Shown here in pieces: positions 36,973 through 46,712 of a stretch of 64,000 bases of DNA. Both the position numbers and the translations under genes were made by a program. The notes beneath the pieces are model-generated. The model had not been told where the DNA came from. It ran no database searches and saw only the letters and a list, made by a program, of their open reading frames with translations. Every line of letters starts with the position of its first letter. The first letter of the stretch is position 1. Source of the stretch: Gammaproteobacteria bacterium (lineage in GTDB: Bacteria > Pseudomonadota > Gammaproteobacteria > Steroidobacterales > Steroidobacteraceae); assembly GCA_027459765.1 (NCBI GenBank), contig DAIDHD010000053.1, positions 19,436 through 83,435 on the forward strand. The letters run 5' to 3'.

Positions 36973-37005
36973 ACCGCCATGGTGCGCAACGCGCACCATG
37001 GCGGT
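36973..37005. repeat. perfect 15-bp inverted repeat after the NCS1 permease gene
   Basis: Arms accgccatggtgcgc and gcgcaccatggcggt are separated by AAC. No T-tract follows. It may be a terminator-like stem or an operator; the arm contains NcoI-like CCATGG, so each arm is also locally palindromic. The 332-bp gap 36940-37271 otherwise holds no gene I can support. Confidence 0.8.
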
Positions 37006-37116
37006 GCGGGCCGCGTGCGTCATCGCGGATCGTGACCCATCGCACGCGCACCATGCGGTGGCGCCGACGCGCCAAGACCACCCGATATGGCGTTCGCGCT
37101 ACATCGCGTCCCGTCT

Positions 37117-37133
37117 GGCGCAAGACTTGCGCC
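37117..37133. promoter_or_regulatory. 17-bp palindrome upstream of the second TonB receptor
   Basis: GGCGCAAG-A-CTTGCGCC, 8-bp arms with a one-base centre, 139 bp before the receptor ATG. The form suits a dimeric repressor or activator site; no regulator gene is adjacent. This is a visible symmetry with inferred function. Confidence 0.45.
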
Positions 37134-37271
37134 GATGCGTCCAAATGGCGGAATTACTTGAAAAATGCCCGTGCCGTGCGCGGCGCGCCGGACTTCGAGC
37201 GCGTGGCGGCAGCGCGGCTGGCCCGCGAGTTGCAATGCCTGCGAGGTGCATCACAGGGAGGAACGCAACTC

Positions 37272-39860
37272 ATGACGACGAGCCGCAGAATCCGTTCGAG
37301 CAAACTTCAATGGGCCATCACGGCGATCTGCGCCGCAGCCGCGACGCAAACCGTGGGCATGGGTCGGGCGACGGGCGCGGAAGCTGTTGCAGCCGGCGGC
37401 GAAGCGAGCATCGCCGGAGAGGCGAGTCCCGCCTCGACCGGCGGCGCCGGGCTCGACGAGATCATCGTGACCGGCTCCCGCGAGACCGGTTTGAAGGCGG
37501 CGGACAGCGCGGCGCCCGTGCAGATCGTCGGCGCCGGCGAACTGAAGAACGCCGGGGCGCCGGATTTGATGTCGGCGCTCGCGACCCTGGTGCCGTCTCT
37601 GCAAATGCAGGCGTTCGGGTTCGACATGGCGGGCCAGACCCTGCTCGCCCGCCTGCGCGGCGTGAGCCCCAACGACGTGCTGGTGCTGGTGAACGGCAAG
37701 CGTCGGCACACCACCGCCAATCTGGCGGTGGATGCCGGGTCGCCCTTCCAAGGCGGCGCCGGAGTCGATCTGAATTTCATCCCGCTGGACGCCATCGACC
37801 ACGTGGAGGTGCTCACCGAAGGCGCGGCCGCGCAATACGGCAGCGATGCCATCGCCGGGGTGGTGAACATCATCCTCAAGAAGAACACCAGCGGTGGCGA
37901 TGTCGTCGGCACCTATGGCCAGTACGGCAACGGCGGCGGCGGCAAGACCGAGGACGTGAGCGGTAGCGGCGGCTTCGCGCTCGACAGTGAGGGCTATTTC
38001 GACGTCACGGCCAACTTCCGCAACCATGGCCACAGCAACGTCGGGGAGATCGATCCGCGTCTTCTCAACCCCACGTCCTATCCCAACAGCAACGAGCTCA
38101 ACGCGCCGGGATATCCGTACCTCAACCGCATCGCCGGCGACGCGGCCGCACAGTACAAGCTGCTCGCGGTCAATGCCGGTCGCGGCTTCGGCGGCGTGGA
38201 GGCGTATTTCACCGGAACTTACGGCCACAAGGACGCGACCAGCTACGAGAACTATCGCGTGCCCTCGAAGGTGAAATACCTCGACCCGACCACGGGGGTG
38301 ACCACCTACCCGTATCCGTACGGATTCAACCCCCAGGAATCGAGCAGCGAGGACGACTACGAACTGACCGCCGGAATCCGCGGCGCCGTCGCCGGCTGGG
38401 CGTGGGATCTGTCCTCCAGCTACGGCATGGACAAGGTCGGCATCTCCACCCTGTCGAGCGCGAACGCGGGCTATTACGCGCTCACCGGCATCCCGACGCC
38501 GGTCAATTACTACGACGGCTTCCTGCAGGCGACCCAGTGGACCACGAACCTCGACGTCAAGCGCGACTTCGAGGTCGGCATGGCCACTCCGCTCGACGTC
38601 GCCTTCGGCGTCGAGTACCGCCGCGACGGCTACGCCATCGGCGCGGGCGTGCCGTTGTCTTATATCGACGGCGGCGCACAGTCATATCCGGGATTCACGC
38701 CCCTGGACGCGGGTTCGCACGGCCGTCGCGACTACGCCGGTTACCTGGATTTTGCCGGCAAGCCCATCGATCCGCTGCGCGTCGATGCGGCGGTTCGATT
38801 CGAACACTACAGCGACTTCGGCAATGCGACCGTCGGCAAGCTCACCGCGCGCTACGATTTCTCGCCGCAGTTCGCCCTGCGCGGTACCGTCAACAACGGC
38901 TTCCGTGCGCCGACGCTCGCCGAGGAGTACTACTCGTCGACCAACGTCGGTCCCACCACCGCCTACATCCAACTGCCGCCAAATTCGCCGGCCGCCGCGC
39001 CGCTCGGTCTCGGCGGAGGCTTGCAGCCCGAGAAATCGGTCGATTTCAGCGTCGGCGCGGTGTGGCGTCCGTTGCCGAGAATGACCGCGACCCTGGACCT
39101 GTACCAGATCACCATCACCAACCGCATCGTGGGCAGCGGCAATATCGCGGGCGCGATCAACGGCGTGCCGCAACCCGGCGGCGCGGCCATCAACGCGGCG
39201 ATCGGGGCGTATTCGAACGGATCGAGCGTCATCGACCCGCAGGTGCTGCAGTCCGGATCCTACGGCGTCAATATCTTCGCCAACGGCATCGACACCCGCA
39301 CCCGGGGCGCGGATCTCGTGTTCGACTTCCCGGTGGATTACCAGTTCGGCAAGATCGACTGGTCGGTCGGCGGCACCTACAACAATACGGTCATCACCAA
39401 GTACGGCGTCACGCCGGCGCCCCTCGTGCCCAACGTGCTCTACGACCAACAGGCCTATTCGGAGCTGACGACCGCGACGCCGCGCTACGTCGTCAACTTG
39501 GGCGCGCTGCTGACGATGGACCGATTGTCGGTGAATCTGGTGGAGAAGATCTTCGGTCCGTCCTCGGACTATGGCAACGATGACGGCGACAATCCCAGCG
39601 GCAACTTTCAGTACTTCCAGGACAAGATCAACACCACGCTGATCACCAACATGGACGTGGGTTACCTCTTGACCGAGCAGCTCAAGGTATCGGTCGGGGC
39701 CCTGAACCTCTTCAACCGCTTCCCGAACAAGATCAACGGCACCATCCGCGCGCGTGAAATCGCCGCGGGCGACAACGCCGCCGTGTCGCAGTATCCGTTG
39801 TTCTCGCCATTCGGCATCAACGGCGGCTTCTATTACGTCAAGGCGGCCTACCGCTTCTGA
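37272..39860 (+). CDS. TonB-dependent outer-membrane receptor
   Basis: 862 residues from ATG 37272, with GGGAGG about 10 nt upstream. A signal region (WAITAICAAAATQTVGMG...GA) is followed by the TonB-box-like LDEIIVTGSR, a plug domain (LLARLRGVSPNDVLVLVNGKRRH, IDHVEVLTEGAAAQYGSDAIAGVVNIILKK) and a barrel with NGFRAPTLAEEYY, LQPEKSVDFSVG and the terminal strand GGFYYVKAAYRF. The plug style (GVSPNDVLVLVNGKRRHTT) is common in receptors of Xanthomonadales-like genomes; the substrate is unknown. Frame continues upstream to 37032 but without a plausible start. Its nearest upstream gene is the NCS1 permease. Confidence 0.93.
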   Translation: MTTSRRIRSSKLQWAITAICAAAATQTVGMGRATGAEAVAAGGEASIAGEASPASTGGAGLDEIIVTGSRETGLKAADSAAPVQIVGAGELKNAGAPDLMSALATLVPSLQMQAFGFDMAGQTLLARLRGVSPNDVLVLVNGKRRHTTANLAVDAGSPFQGGAGVDLNFIPLDAIDHVEVLTEGAAAQYGSDAIAGVVNIILKKNTSGGDVVGTYGQYGNGGGGKTEDVSGSGGFALDSEGYFDVTANFRNHGHSNVGEIDPRLLNPTSYPNSNELNAPGYPYLNRIAGDAAAQYKLLAVNAGRGFGGVEAYFTGTYGHKDATSYENYRVPSKVKYLDPTTGVTTYPYPYGFNPQESSSEDDYELTAGIRGAVAGWAWDLSSSYGMDKVGISTLSSANAGYYALTGIPTPVNYYDGFLQATQWTTNLDVKRDFEVGMATPLDVAFGVEYRRDGYAIGAGVPLSYIDGGAQSYPGFTPLDAGSHGRRDYAGYLDFAGKPIDPLRVDAAVRFEHYSDFGNATVGKLTARYDFSPQFALRGTVNNGFRAPTLAEEYYSSTNVGPTTAYIQLPPNSPAAAPLGLGGGLQPEKSVDFSVGAVWRPLPRMTATLDLYQITITNRIVGSGNIAGAINGVPQPGGAAINAAIGAYSNGSSVIDPQVLQSGSYGVNIFANGIDTRTRGADLVFDFPVDYQFGKIDWSVGGTYNNTVITKYGVTPAPLVPNVLYDQQAYSELTTATPRYVVNLGALLTMDRLSVNLVEKIFGPSSDYGNDDGDNPSGNFQYFQDKINTTLITNMDVGYLLTEQLKVSVGALNLFNRFPNKINGTIRAREIAAGDNAAVSQYPLFSPFGINGGFYYVKAAYRF

Positions 39861-39906
39861 CGATGAACGCCAGGCCGCCCGCGGGTGTCGTGCGCCGGGT
39901 GCCGGC

Positions 39907-40709
39907 TCAGTTCTTGAGCCGGTACCCGGTCTTGAATATCAGCGCCACCACGCCGAGGCAGGCGGCGAAGAATCCCAACGTGAACGCGAGGCTCAAGCCC
40001 ACGCGCACGTCGGCGGTCCCATAGAAGCTCCAGCGAAAACCGCTGATCAGATACACGATCGGGTTGAACAGGCTGACCGTCTGCCAGGCGGGCGGCAGCA
40101 TGCTGATCGAGTAGAACGCGCCGCCGAGGAAGGTGAGCGGCGTGACCACCAGCATGGGGATGAGCTGAAGCTGTTCCCAGCCCGTGGCCCACAGTCCGAG
40201 GATGAAGCCGAACAGGCTGAACGTCACCGCGTTGACGAGAAGAAAGGCGATCATCCATCCCGGGTGCAGTATGTGCACCGGCACGAACAGCGATGCCGTG
40301 GCGAGAATGGTCAGGCCGAGCACGATGGACTTGGTCGCGGCGGCGCCGACGTACGCGATCACGATCTCCACGTAGGAGATCGGCGCCGATAGCACCTCGT
40401 AGATGGTGCCGGTGAACTTCGGGAAGAATATGCCGAACGATGCGTTCGACATGCTCTCGCTGAAGATGGCGAGCATCATCAGTCCCGGCACGATGAACGC
40501 GCCGTAGCCGACGCCGCCGAGGCTGTCGAGGCGCGAGCCGATGGCGGCGCCGAACACCACGAAGTACAGCGACGTCGTGATCGCCGGCGTGACCAGCGTC
40601 TGCACCAGGGTGCGCAGCGCGCGCGCGATCTCGAAGCGGTAGATGGCCCAGACGCCGTGGTGGTTGAAGTCCAAGCGCTTGCCGGAGCCGGCGCGGGGAG
40701 ACGGAAAGC

Positions 40710-40713
<4 letters not shown>
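39907..40713 (-). CDS. ABC-2 type exporter permease
   Basis: 268 residues, six TM helices: [36 protein letters not shown] near the N-terminus, then [25 protein letters not shown] segments and the family region [37 protein letters not shown]. This matches the YadH/NodJ-type ABC-2 permeases. The start ATG 40713 overlaps the ATPase gene stop (40710) by 4 bp, so the two form an export unit of unknown substrate. Confidence 0.91.
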
Positions 40714-41645
<932 letters not shown>

Positions 41646-41660
41646 GTTCGGCCCGAAAGT

Positions 41661-42191
41661 CTACAGGTCCTTGTGCATCGGTACGAATTCGATGCCGAGG
41701 CCGCCGCCCACATCGTGGCACACCCGCTGCGAACCGACGTAACCCCGTGCCGCGTAAAGGCGTACGCCCGGGAGCGTCGCCATCAGTTGCACGCGCCGAA
41801 ATCCGCCGGCTCTGGCCTCGGCCTCGCACCGCTGCAGCAGCAGCGACCCGATACCGCGCCGGGCGTGGGTGGGCGCGACGAAGAACGCGCGTATTCGCGC
41901 CGCGTCCCGCAGCGGATCCAGCGTGGTGCCGTCCCGGCCGCCATGGGCGTCACCGCCGAACAGCGTCGCCCGCCGGCTCCAGCCACCGGCACCGACGAGG
42001 GTTCCGTGCTCGACCGCGACGAAGTAGGAGCCGTCGTCGATGAGTTGGGTGTCGACCCCGAATGCTCCGCGCAGCGCCCCCTCGATTTGCGCGCTCGTGT
42101 AGTCCTGCGCGCCCAGTTCCCGGGCCGAGCGCTCGATGAGCGCGGCGATCGCCGCCACGTCGGCGCGCACTGCGACGCGAATTTCGATCAT
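41661..42191 (-). CDS. GNAT-family N-acetyltransferase
   Basis: 176 residues. N-terminal [26 protein letters not shown] is a classic GNAT start; [28 protein letters not shown] is the acetyl-CoA binding loop (RRGIGS, the Q/RxxGxG/A motif); [19 protein letters not shown] is the terminal strand-helix. Acceptor unknown. Its ATG overlaps the TauE gene stop (ATGA at 42188-42191), so they are coupled. Confidence 0.9.
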   Translation of the reverse strand: MIEIRVAVRADVAAIAALIERSARELGAQDYTSAQIEGALRGAFGVDTQLIDDGSYFVAVEHGTLVGAGGWSRRATLFGGDAHGGRDGTTLDPLRDAARIRAFFVAPTHARRGIGSLLLQRCEAEARAGGFRRVQLMATLPGVRLYAARGYVGSQRVCHDVGGGLGIEFVPMHKDL

Positions 42192-43087
42192 TCTGGCGAT
42201 GCCGCGGACGCTGCGGTCGGCTGCTCGGCCTCGGCGCGCAGCGCCGAGGCCAGCATGGCGTACGCCGCGTAGGCGATCACCACGATCACCAGCCAGCGCA
42301 GCGCCACCAGCGGCAGCGACTTGACGACGTAGGTCGCCACGAGCACGCCCGCCACGCCGCCGGTCATGAGCCCCAGCGCGGGCCCCCAGGAGAATGCGCC
42401 GTTGCGGAAGAAGCGCAGGCTCGCCACCGGCTGCAGCAGCGCGCAGGCGCCCATCATGATCGGAAAGGCGGCGATGGGGTGCATGCCGAGCAGGGCGAGC
42501 GTGATCATGCACGGCGCATAGAGGCCGATGCCTACGCTCATCAGCGCCCCGTAGACGAAGTTGACGCCGACCGCGAAGGCGAATTTCCAGCCGTGCAACG
42601 CCATGGCCGTACCGCCTCCGGGCAGTGCCCCGAGGTTCACGGCCGCGAACACCGCCCCGGCCATGAGCAGCGCGATGCCCATGAAGATCTGGATCGCTCG
42701 TCGCGGCAGGCGCCCGACGACCCCCGCACCCAGCCAGGCGCCGGCCGCCGCGCTTGCCACCACGGTGACCAGCAACAACGGGTCGACCAGGATGCTGGTC
42801 ACGAATATCAGCGTCTCGGCGAGCGCGGCCGGCGTGTGCCCGACGTTGAGCGTGCCCGGAATTCGCTCGTCTGGGACGATGCGGCGCAATTTGTACAGCG
42901 CCGTGGTCGGCGCGAACGAACCGATGCCGAGCGCGTCGAGGAAGTCGGTGACGAATCCGATCAGCACCTCGACCGCCGTCGGGCGGCGCAGGTCGCGTGC
43001 GGCGCGTGCGGCGCGCACCGCGCCGATCGCGAAGGCGACGCCCGCGGCGCTCACGGCAGCGAAGAAGACCGCGCGCGCAGCGTTCAT
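42188..43087 (-). CDS. sulfite exporter TauE/SafE-family membrane protein
   Basis: 299 residues, about eight TM helices in two halves. Family signatures: FVTDFLDALGIGSFAPTTAL (first half) and GVNFVYGALMSVGIGLYAPCMITLALLGM (second half), both with the Gly-rich GxGSF/GxGLYAP pattern of TauE/SafE permeases, which move sulfite, sulfoacetate or other organosulfur anions. Divergent from the amine dehydrogenase cluster. An AT-rich TATATT lies directly before the ATG on this strand, so the mRNA may have little or no leader. Confidence 0.85.
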   Translation of the reverse strand: MNAARAVFFAAVSAAGVAFAIGAVRAARAARDLRRPTAVEVLIGFVTDFLDALGIGSFAPTTALYKLRRIVPDERIPGTLNVGHTPAALAETLIFVTSILVDPLLLVTVVASAAAGAWLGAGVVGRLPRRAIQIFMGIALLMAGAVFAAVNLGALPGGGTAMALHGWKFAFAVGVNFVYGALMSVGIGLYAPCMITLALLGMHPIAAFPIMMGACALLQPVASLRFFRNGAFSWGPALGLMTGGVAGVLVATYVVKSLPLVALRWLVIVVIAYAAYAMLASALRAEAEQPTAASAASPE

Positions 43088-43120
43088 CCCCCAAATATAC
43101 CGCGCGCGTGGCGTGGAGTG

Positions 43121-43148
43121 TTCAAGGCGCGGCGCTTTGACGTACACT
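43121..43148 (+). promoter_or_regulatory. possible sigma70 promoter of the amine dehydrogenase cluster
   Basis: TTCAAG (43121-43126), a 16-bp spacer, then TACACT (43143-43148), 65 bp before the aauB ATG. Each hexamer is a moderate match (3/6 and 4/6), so this is a candidate only. Confidence 0.4.
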
Positions 43149-43213
43149 CGGTGCGGGGATGCAGCCGATCGCGACGATCGACGCTCGATTGCGAAGCGAG
43201 GAGCCGGAACATC

Positions 43214-44368
43214 ATGACGGGGAGAACGCGAGTTTGGACGGTCGCAGCGGTGGCCGCCGTGGTGTCGCCGTTGATCGCAGCGGCGGCAGATTTTCCGACG
43301 CCGCTGCCCAGCGAGCCGCTGATGCAGGTGCAGCGTTTGCCGGCGCGGTACCCGACCGGATGGGCCTTCCTCAACTACGCCGGTGACCGGATCGAGCTGC
43401 GCGACGTCGGCGCGGATTCCCGTGAGGTAAAGGCGGAGCTGCAGGCGCACGACTCGGCGACGCTGCTGGTTTCCGACGTACGGCCCGAAATCTACGTGGC
43501 CGACACCGTGTGGTCGCGCGGCACCCGCGGCGAACGCACCGACTTCATCACCGTCTACGACAAGCAGACCCTGAACGTGAAGGGCGAGATCGTGCTGCCG
43601 GGCGGCAAGCGCGCGCTCATCACGGCCATGGAGGGGTTGATGACATTCACGGGCGATCAGCGTTTCGCCGTGGTGTTCAACTTCACGCCTGCCTCGTCGG
43701 TCGCGGTGGTCGATCTTACGGAGCGCAAGGTCGCGAACGAGATCGACATTCCCGGCTGCTCGCTGGTCTACCCGACCGGCGCCCGCGGATTCTCCACGCT
43801 GTGCTCGAGCGGCACGCTGTTGTCCATCCGTCTCGGCGAGGACGGCAAGGTCGTGGGACGGAAGGAGTCGCGGGCGTTCAATCCGCTGGACACGGATCCG
43901 TTGTTCACGGCATCGGCCACGGTCGGCGGGGTACGCTATTTCCCCAGCCTGCACGGCCGCGTACAGCCCATCGACATGCGCGGCGACGAGGTCAAGGTGC
44001 TGCCTGACTGGCGGCTCGTCGGCGACGCCGACGCCGCCGCCAACTGGCGGCCGAGCGGCTGGCAGATCGTCGCCGGCGACGACAAGAAACTGCTCTACGT
44101 CGTGATGCAGCCGGATGCCCACGAGGGCACGCACAAGGATCCGGGCACGGAGGTGTGGGTGTTCGACGTCGCGAGCAAGACCCGCGTCAAGCGGCTGCGG
44201 CTCGCGCGGCCGGGGTCCTCGATCGCGCTCACCCACGGCGAGCAGCCGCTGTTGCTGGTGCAGGCGGGCGAACGTCTCGACGTGTACGACCCGGCGGGTG
44301 GCGCTCTGGTGAGGAGCATGGACCTGCCCGGATTCCACACGCGTCTGCAGATCGAGCCGATGCGCTGA
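43214..44368 (+). CDS. aauB: TTQ-dependent amine dehydrogenase large subunit (AauB/MauB)
   Basis: 384 residues from ATG 43214, with GAGGAG about 12 nt upstream. A signal peptide (VWTVAAVAAVVSPLIAAAAD) precedes a beta-propeller of the methylamine/aromatic amine dehydrogenase heavy-chain family: VSDVRPEIYVADTVWSRGTRGERTDFITVYD, ALITAMEGLMTFTGDQRFAVVFNF, PGCSLVYPTGARGFSTLCSSGTL and KDPGTEVWVFDVASKTRVKRL. Two large and two small subunits form the periplasmic enzyme, which oxidises primary amines to aldehydes and ammonia and gives electrons to a copper protein or cytochrome. The gene order with E, D, A and a monohaem cytochrome points to the aromatic type; substrate is inference. Stop overlaps the next ATG. 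Confidence 0.92.
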   Translation: MTGRTRVWTVAAVAAVVSPLIAAAADFPTPLPSEPLMQVQRLPARYPTGWAFLNYAGDRIELRDVGADSREVKAELQAHDSATLLVSDVRPEIYVADTVWSRGTRGERTDFITVYDKQTLNVKGEIVLPGGKRALITAMEGLMTFTGDQRFAVVFNFTPASSVAVVDLTERKVANEIDIPGCSLVYPTGARGFSTLCSSGTLLSIRLGEDGKVVGRKESRAFNPLDTDPLFTASATVGGVRYFPSLHGRVQPIDMRGDEVKVLPDWRLVGDADAAANWRPSGWQIVAGDDKKLLYVVMQPDAHEGTHKDPGTEVWVFDVASKTRVKRLRLARPGSSIALTHGEQPLLLVQAGERLDVYDPAGGALVRSMDLPGFHTRLQIEPMR

Positions 44369-44913
44369 TGGGCGACGTGGTGAGCATCTCCGCGGTCGGC
44401 GCGGAATTGCTGCGCGGGGTGAGTGCCTTCCTCGCGGTGCTGTTGCTCGCTTCCGGCCTGCACAAGGCCGCGAATCCGCGCCGCGCGTGCGCCGCCGCCG
44501 CCGCGCTCGCCGGCGTGCCGCCTGCGGCGGCCGCGCTGCTGGTCGCGCTCGCCGCCTGCGCGGAGCTCGCCGCCGGCACGGCCATGCTTTCGGGCCACGC
44601 GCGCGCGGCGGGGGCCCCGGTGGCCGTGGCGCTGTGGTCGGCGTACACGGCGTTGCTGGCGCGCGCCATCCTCAAGGGGCGGCGCGATCTGGACTGCGGC
44701 TGCAGCTTCGGCGGGGCCAGACACCGCCTGGGGCTGTATCCGCTGGCGCGCAACGCCGTGCTGATCGCCGCGGCTGCGGCGGTCGCCGCGGCGGAGGTGT
44801 CGCCGCGGCCGTCGGTCGCGCAGCTGCTGCCGGCACTGGCTGCGTTCGCCGTCTACGGTGCGCTCGATCAGGTCCTGTCGATTCCCGTGTTGCGTCGCGC
44901 GGAGGCACGATGA
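44368..44913 (+). CDS. aauE: MauE/AauE-family membrane protein for small-subunit maturation
   Basis: 181 residues; ATG 44368 shares its A with the aauB TGA. Four or five TM helices with the conserved Gly-His-Lys (LLLASGLHKAANP) and LDCGCSFGG containing a vicinal Cys pair, as in MauE and the DoxX-like relatives. MauE together with MauD is needed to export, fold and make disulfides in the six-disulfide small subunit. Confidence 0.9.
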   Translation: MGDVVSISAVGAELLRGVSAFLAVLLLASGLHKAANPRRACAAAAALAGVPPAAAALLVALAACAELAAGTAMLSGHARAAGAPVAVALWSAYTALLARAILKGRRDLDCGCSFGGARHRLGLYPLARNAVLIAAAAAVAAAEVSPRPSVAQLLPALAAFAVYGALDQVLSIPVLRRAEAR

Positions 44914-45524
44914 ACGCACTGATCGCCTCGCAGGTGCTGCTGTGGATCGCCGTGCTGGCGCTGTCGGTCATATGCATCGCGCTCGCGCGGCAGATCGGCG
45001 TGCTCCACCAGCGCATCGCGCCGGTTGGTGCGCTCGCCCTGCGCCAGCCCGTCAAGCAGGGCGAGCTGACCGAGCCGATGACCCTGGAGACGCTCGGCGG
45101 CGGCAGCGTCGTCGTCGGCGGGGCACGGGGCGGGCGGGCGCAGCTGGTCCTGTTCCTCTCGCCCGACTGCGCCGTGTGCCAGTCGCTCCTGCCGGCGGTG
45201 CGCGCGGCGCAGAACGCCGAGCGCCGCTGGCTCGACGTGGTGCTGGCGAGCGACGGCGAGCCCGAGGCGCATGCGCGCTTCGTGCAGGAGAAATCGCTGA
45301 CGCGCTTCCCGTACGTGCTGTCGGAGGCCCTTGGCCGGCGCTACGGGGTCGGCAAACTGCCGTACGCGGTGCTGATCGACGAGGGCGGCAAGCTCGCCGC
45401 TTCGGGACTCGTCAACACGCGCGAGCACCTCGAGAGCTTGTTCGTGGCCAAGGAGCACGGCGTGGGAACCGTGCAGCAATTTCTGGCGCAACGCGGGCAG
45501 AGCACCGTCTCTGCGGGAGACTAG
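44910..45524 (+). CDS. aauD: MauD/AauD thioredoxin-like disulfide protein
   Basis: 204 residues. An N-terminal TM anchor (VLLWIAVLALSVICIAL) places a thioredoxin-fold domain in the periplasm. The active site is SPDCAVCQSLLP (CxxC), followed by FPYVLSEALGRRYGVGKLPYAVLIDEGGKLAASG with the cis-Pro loop (KLPYAVL). It supports disulfide formation in the amine dehydrogenase small subunit. It overlaps aauE by 4 bp and has GGAGG just before its start. Confidence 0.92.
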   Translation: MNALIASQVLLWIAVLALSVICIALARQIGVLHQRIAPVGALALRQPVKQGELTEPMTLETLGGGSVVVGGARGGRAQLVLFLSPDCAVCQSLLPAVRAAQNAERRWLDVVLASDGEPEAHARFVQEKSLTRFPYVLSEALGRRYGVGKLPYAVLIDEGGKLAASGLVNTREHLESLFVAKEHGVGTVQQFLAQRGQSTVSAGD

Positions 45525-45527
45525 ACC

Positions 45528-46091
45528 GTGCGTGACCTCGATCGATTGACGGAGCGGATGCTGCGGGGGCTCGCCAGCCGTACCTCGCGGCGGAGCCTGG
45601 TGGGAACGGTGGGTCGCCTGCTGGCGGGCGCGGCGGCGCTGCCGCTGCTGCCGGTGGCGCGTGCCGCGGAGCAATCCGCTCCCGACACCGATCCGAACTC
45701 GGGTCAGACACCCGGATTCAGCACCGGCAACCCGCAGGATCCCGGTGATCCCACCAAATGCGATTACTGGCGCTATTGCGCGGTCGACGGCTCCCTGTGC
45801 ACGTGTTACGGCGGGACGGTGAACTCCTGCCCGCCGGGTACCGAGATGTCCCCGGTGACCTGGATCGGGACCTGCCGCAATCCGGCCGACCAGCGCAACT
45901 ACATCATTTCCTACAACGACTGTTGCGGCGGCGTGCCCTGGGGGCGTTGCGCGTGCCAGAACAACCAGGGCGACCGGCCGGTCGTGCGTCCGCAGAACAA
46001 CAACGAAGTTACCTGGTGCTTCGGCGTGCAGAGCCAGTCGTACACCTGCACCGTCGCGGTCATCCTGGGTGTGGCCCTCGATCAACACTGA
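45528..46091 (+). CDS. aauA: TTQ amine dehydrogenase small subunit (AauA/MauA)
   Basis: 187 residues from GTG 45528. A long twin-arginine signal (SRRSLVGTVGRLLAG, R21-R22) is typical of this subunit. The mature part is Cys-rich: CDYWRYCAVDGSLCTCYGG, NSCPPGTEMSP, GTCRNP, DCCGG, RCACQ, WCFG, YTCTV, enough for six disulfides. By alignment from memory with Paracoccus MauA, the TTQ tryptophans (57 and 108 there) are W112 in SPVTWIGTC and W163 in NEVTWCFG, and the catalytic Asp (76 there) is D131 in YNDCCG. All are present, so the cofactor can form. CAVDGSLCTC resembles the aromatic amine enzyme. It lies 3 bp after aauD. Confidence 0.95.
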   Translation: MRDLDRLTERMLRGLASRTSRRSLVGTVGRLLAGAAALPLLPVARAAEQSAPDTDPNSGQTPGFSTGNPQDPGDPTKCDYWRYCAVDGSLCTCYGGTVNSCPPGTEMSPVTWIGTCRNPADQRNYIISYNDCCGGVPWGRCACQNNQGDRPVVRPQNNNEVTWCFGVQSQSYTCTVAVILGVALDQH

Positions 46092-46098
46092 TTCGCCG

Positions 46099-46578
46099 GT
46101 GCGTGCGGTCTCCCATTTGGCGGCGGCGCTGATTTGCGCGCTCGGCGGTCTCGCCACGGCCACGGCCGAGGCGCCGAACCCCGCCGGCGATTCCGGCGTC
46201 GCGGCGTTCCCCGGCGTCGAGAACCCGCAGCGCGCCTGGCAGAACTGGACTTTGAACTGCCAGGGCTGCCATCGTCCCGACGGCACCGGATCGGCCGGCA
46301 CGGCGCCGAGCCTCAAGGGTGTCATGGCGAGATTTCTCGCAGTGCCGGGTGGACGCGAATACCTGGTGCGTGTGCCGGGCGTGGCCACGTCGCCGCTCGC
46401 CGATGAGCCCTTGGCGGAGCTGCTCAATTGGATGCTGCAGCGGTTCGATTCCGGGCACGTGCCGGCGGATTTCCGGCCCTTCACGGCGGCCGAGGTCGGC
46501 CGGCTGCGGGTGCGGCCGCTGCGGCTCGAAGCGGCGCAACTGCGTGCGGATCTCCTGCGTCGGGCCGGCGCCGACTGA
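46099..46578 (+). CDS. small periplasmic monohaem cytochrome c
   Basis: 159 residues from GTG 46099. Signal peptide (LAAALICALGGLATATAEA), then a single haem site CQGCH in NWTLNCQGCHRPDGTG. A distal Met is probably in GVMARFL or LLNWMLQRF. It begins 7 bp after aauA and must be the last gene of the operon. In the Alcaligenes faecalis aau cluster, as I recall, the gene after aauA also encodes a small monohaem cytochrome. Possible roles are electron acceptor for the dehydrogenase or a part in TTQ formation; only one haem motif is present, so it is not MauG (dihaem). An alternative GTG at 46069 lies inside aauA. Confidence 0.85.
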   Translation: MRAVSHLAAALICALGGLATATAEAPNPAGDSGVAAFPGVENPQRAWQNWTLNCQGCHRPDGTGSAGTAPSLKGVMARFLAVPGGREYLVRVPGVATSPLADEPLAELLNWMLQRFDSGHVPADFRPFTAAEVGRLRVRPLRLEAAQLRADLLRRAGAD

Positions 46579-46585
46579 CAGCCGC

Positions 46586-46610
46586 TGATGGCGCGAATTG
46601 GGCGCCATCA
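46586..46610 (+). terminator. hairpin after the amine dehydrogenase operon
   Basis: Stem TGATGGCGC / GCGCCATCA (9 bp) with a 7-nt loop, 8 bp after the cytochrome stop; only a short AGTTT follows, so termination would be modest. Confidence 0.6.
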
Positions 46611-46638
46611 AGTTTACAAATCTGCAATACGCCGAGCG

Positions 46639-46668
46639 TTGCGGCAACGGCCGCGAAGTCCCTATAGT
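46639..46668 (+). promoter_or_regulatory. sigma70-like promoter of the beta-propeller gene
   Basis: TTGCGG (46639-46644), 18-bp spacer, TATAGT (46663-46668), 45 bp before the ATG at 46713. Confidence 0.55.
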
Positions 46669-46712
46669 CCCCGGACTTTCGCCGATCCTTCGGCAAGCGT
46701 AGAGGCACAGCG

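Noticed and set aside
44868..46484. 538-codon minus-strand frame opposite aauD-aauA-cytochrome
   Set aside because: The plus strand encodes clear family members; this frame is composition driven.
46099..46578. The aau-linked cytochrome as MauG
   Set aside because: Only one CxxCH haem site and about 159 residues; MauG is dihaem and much longer.
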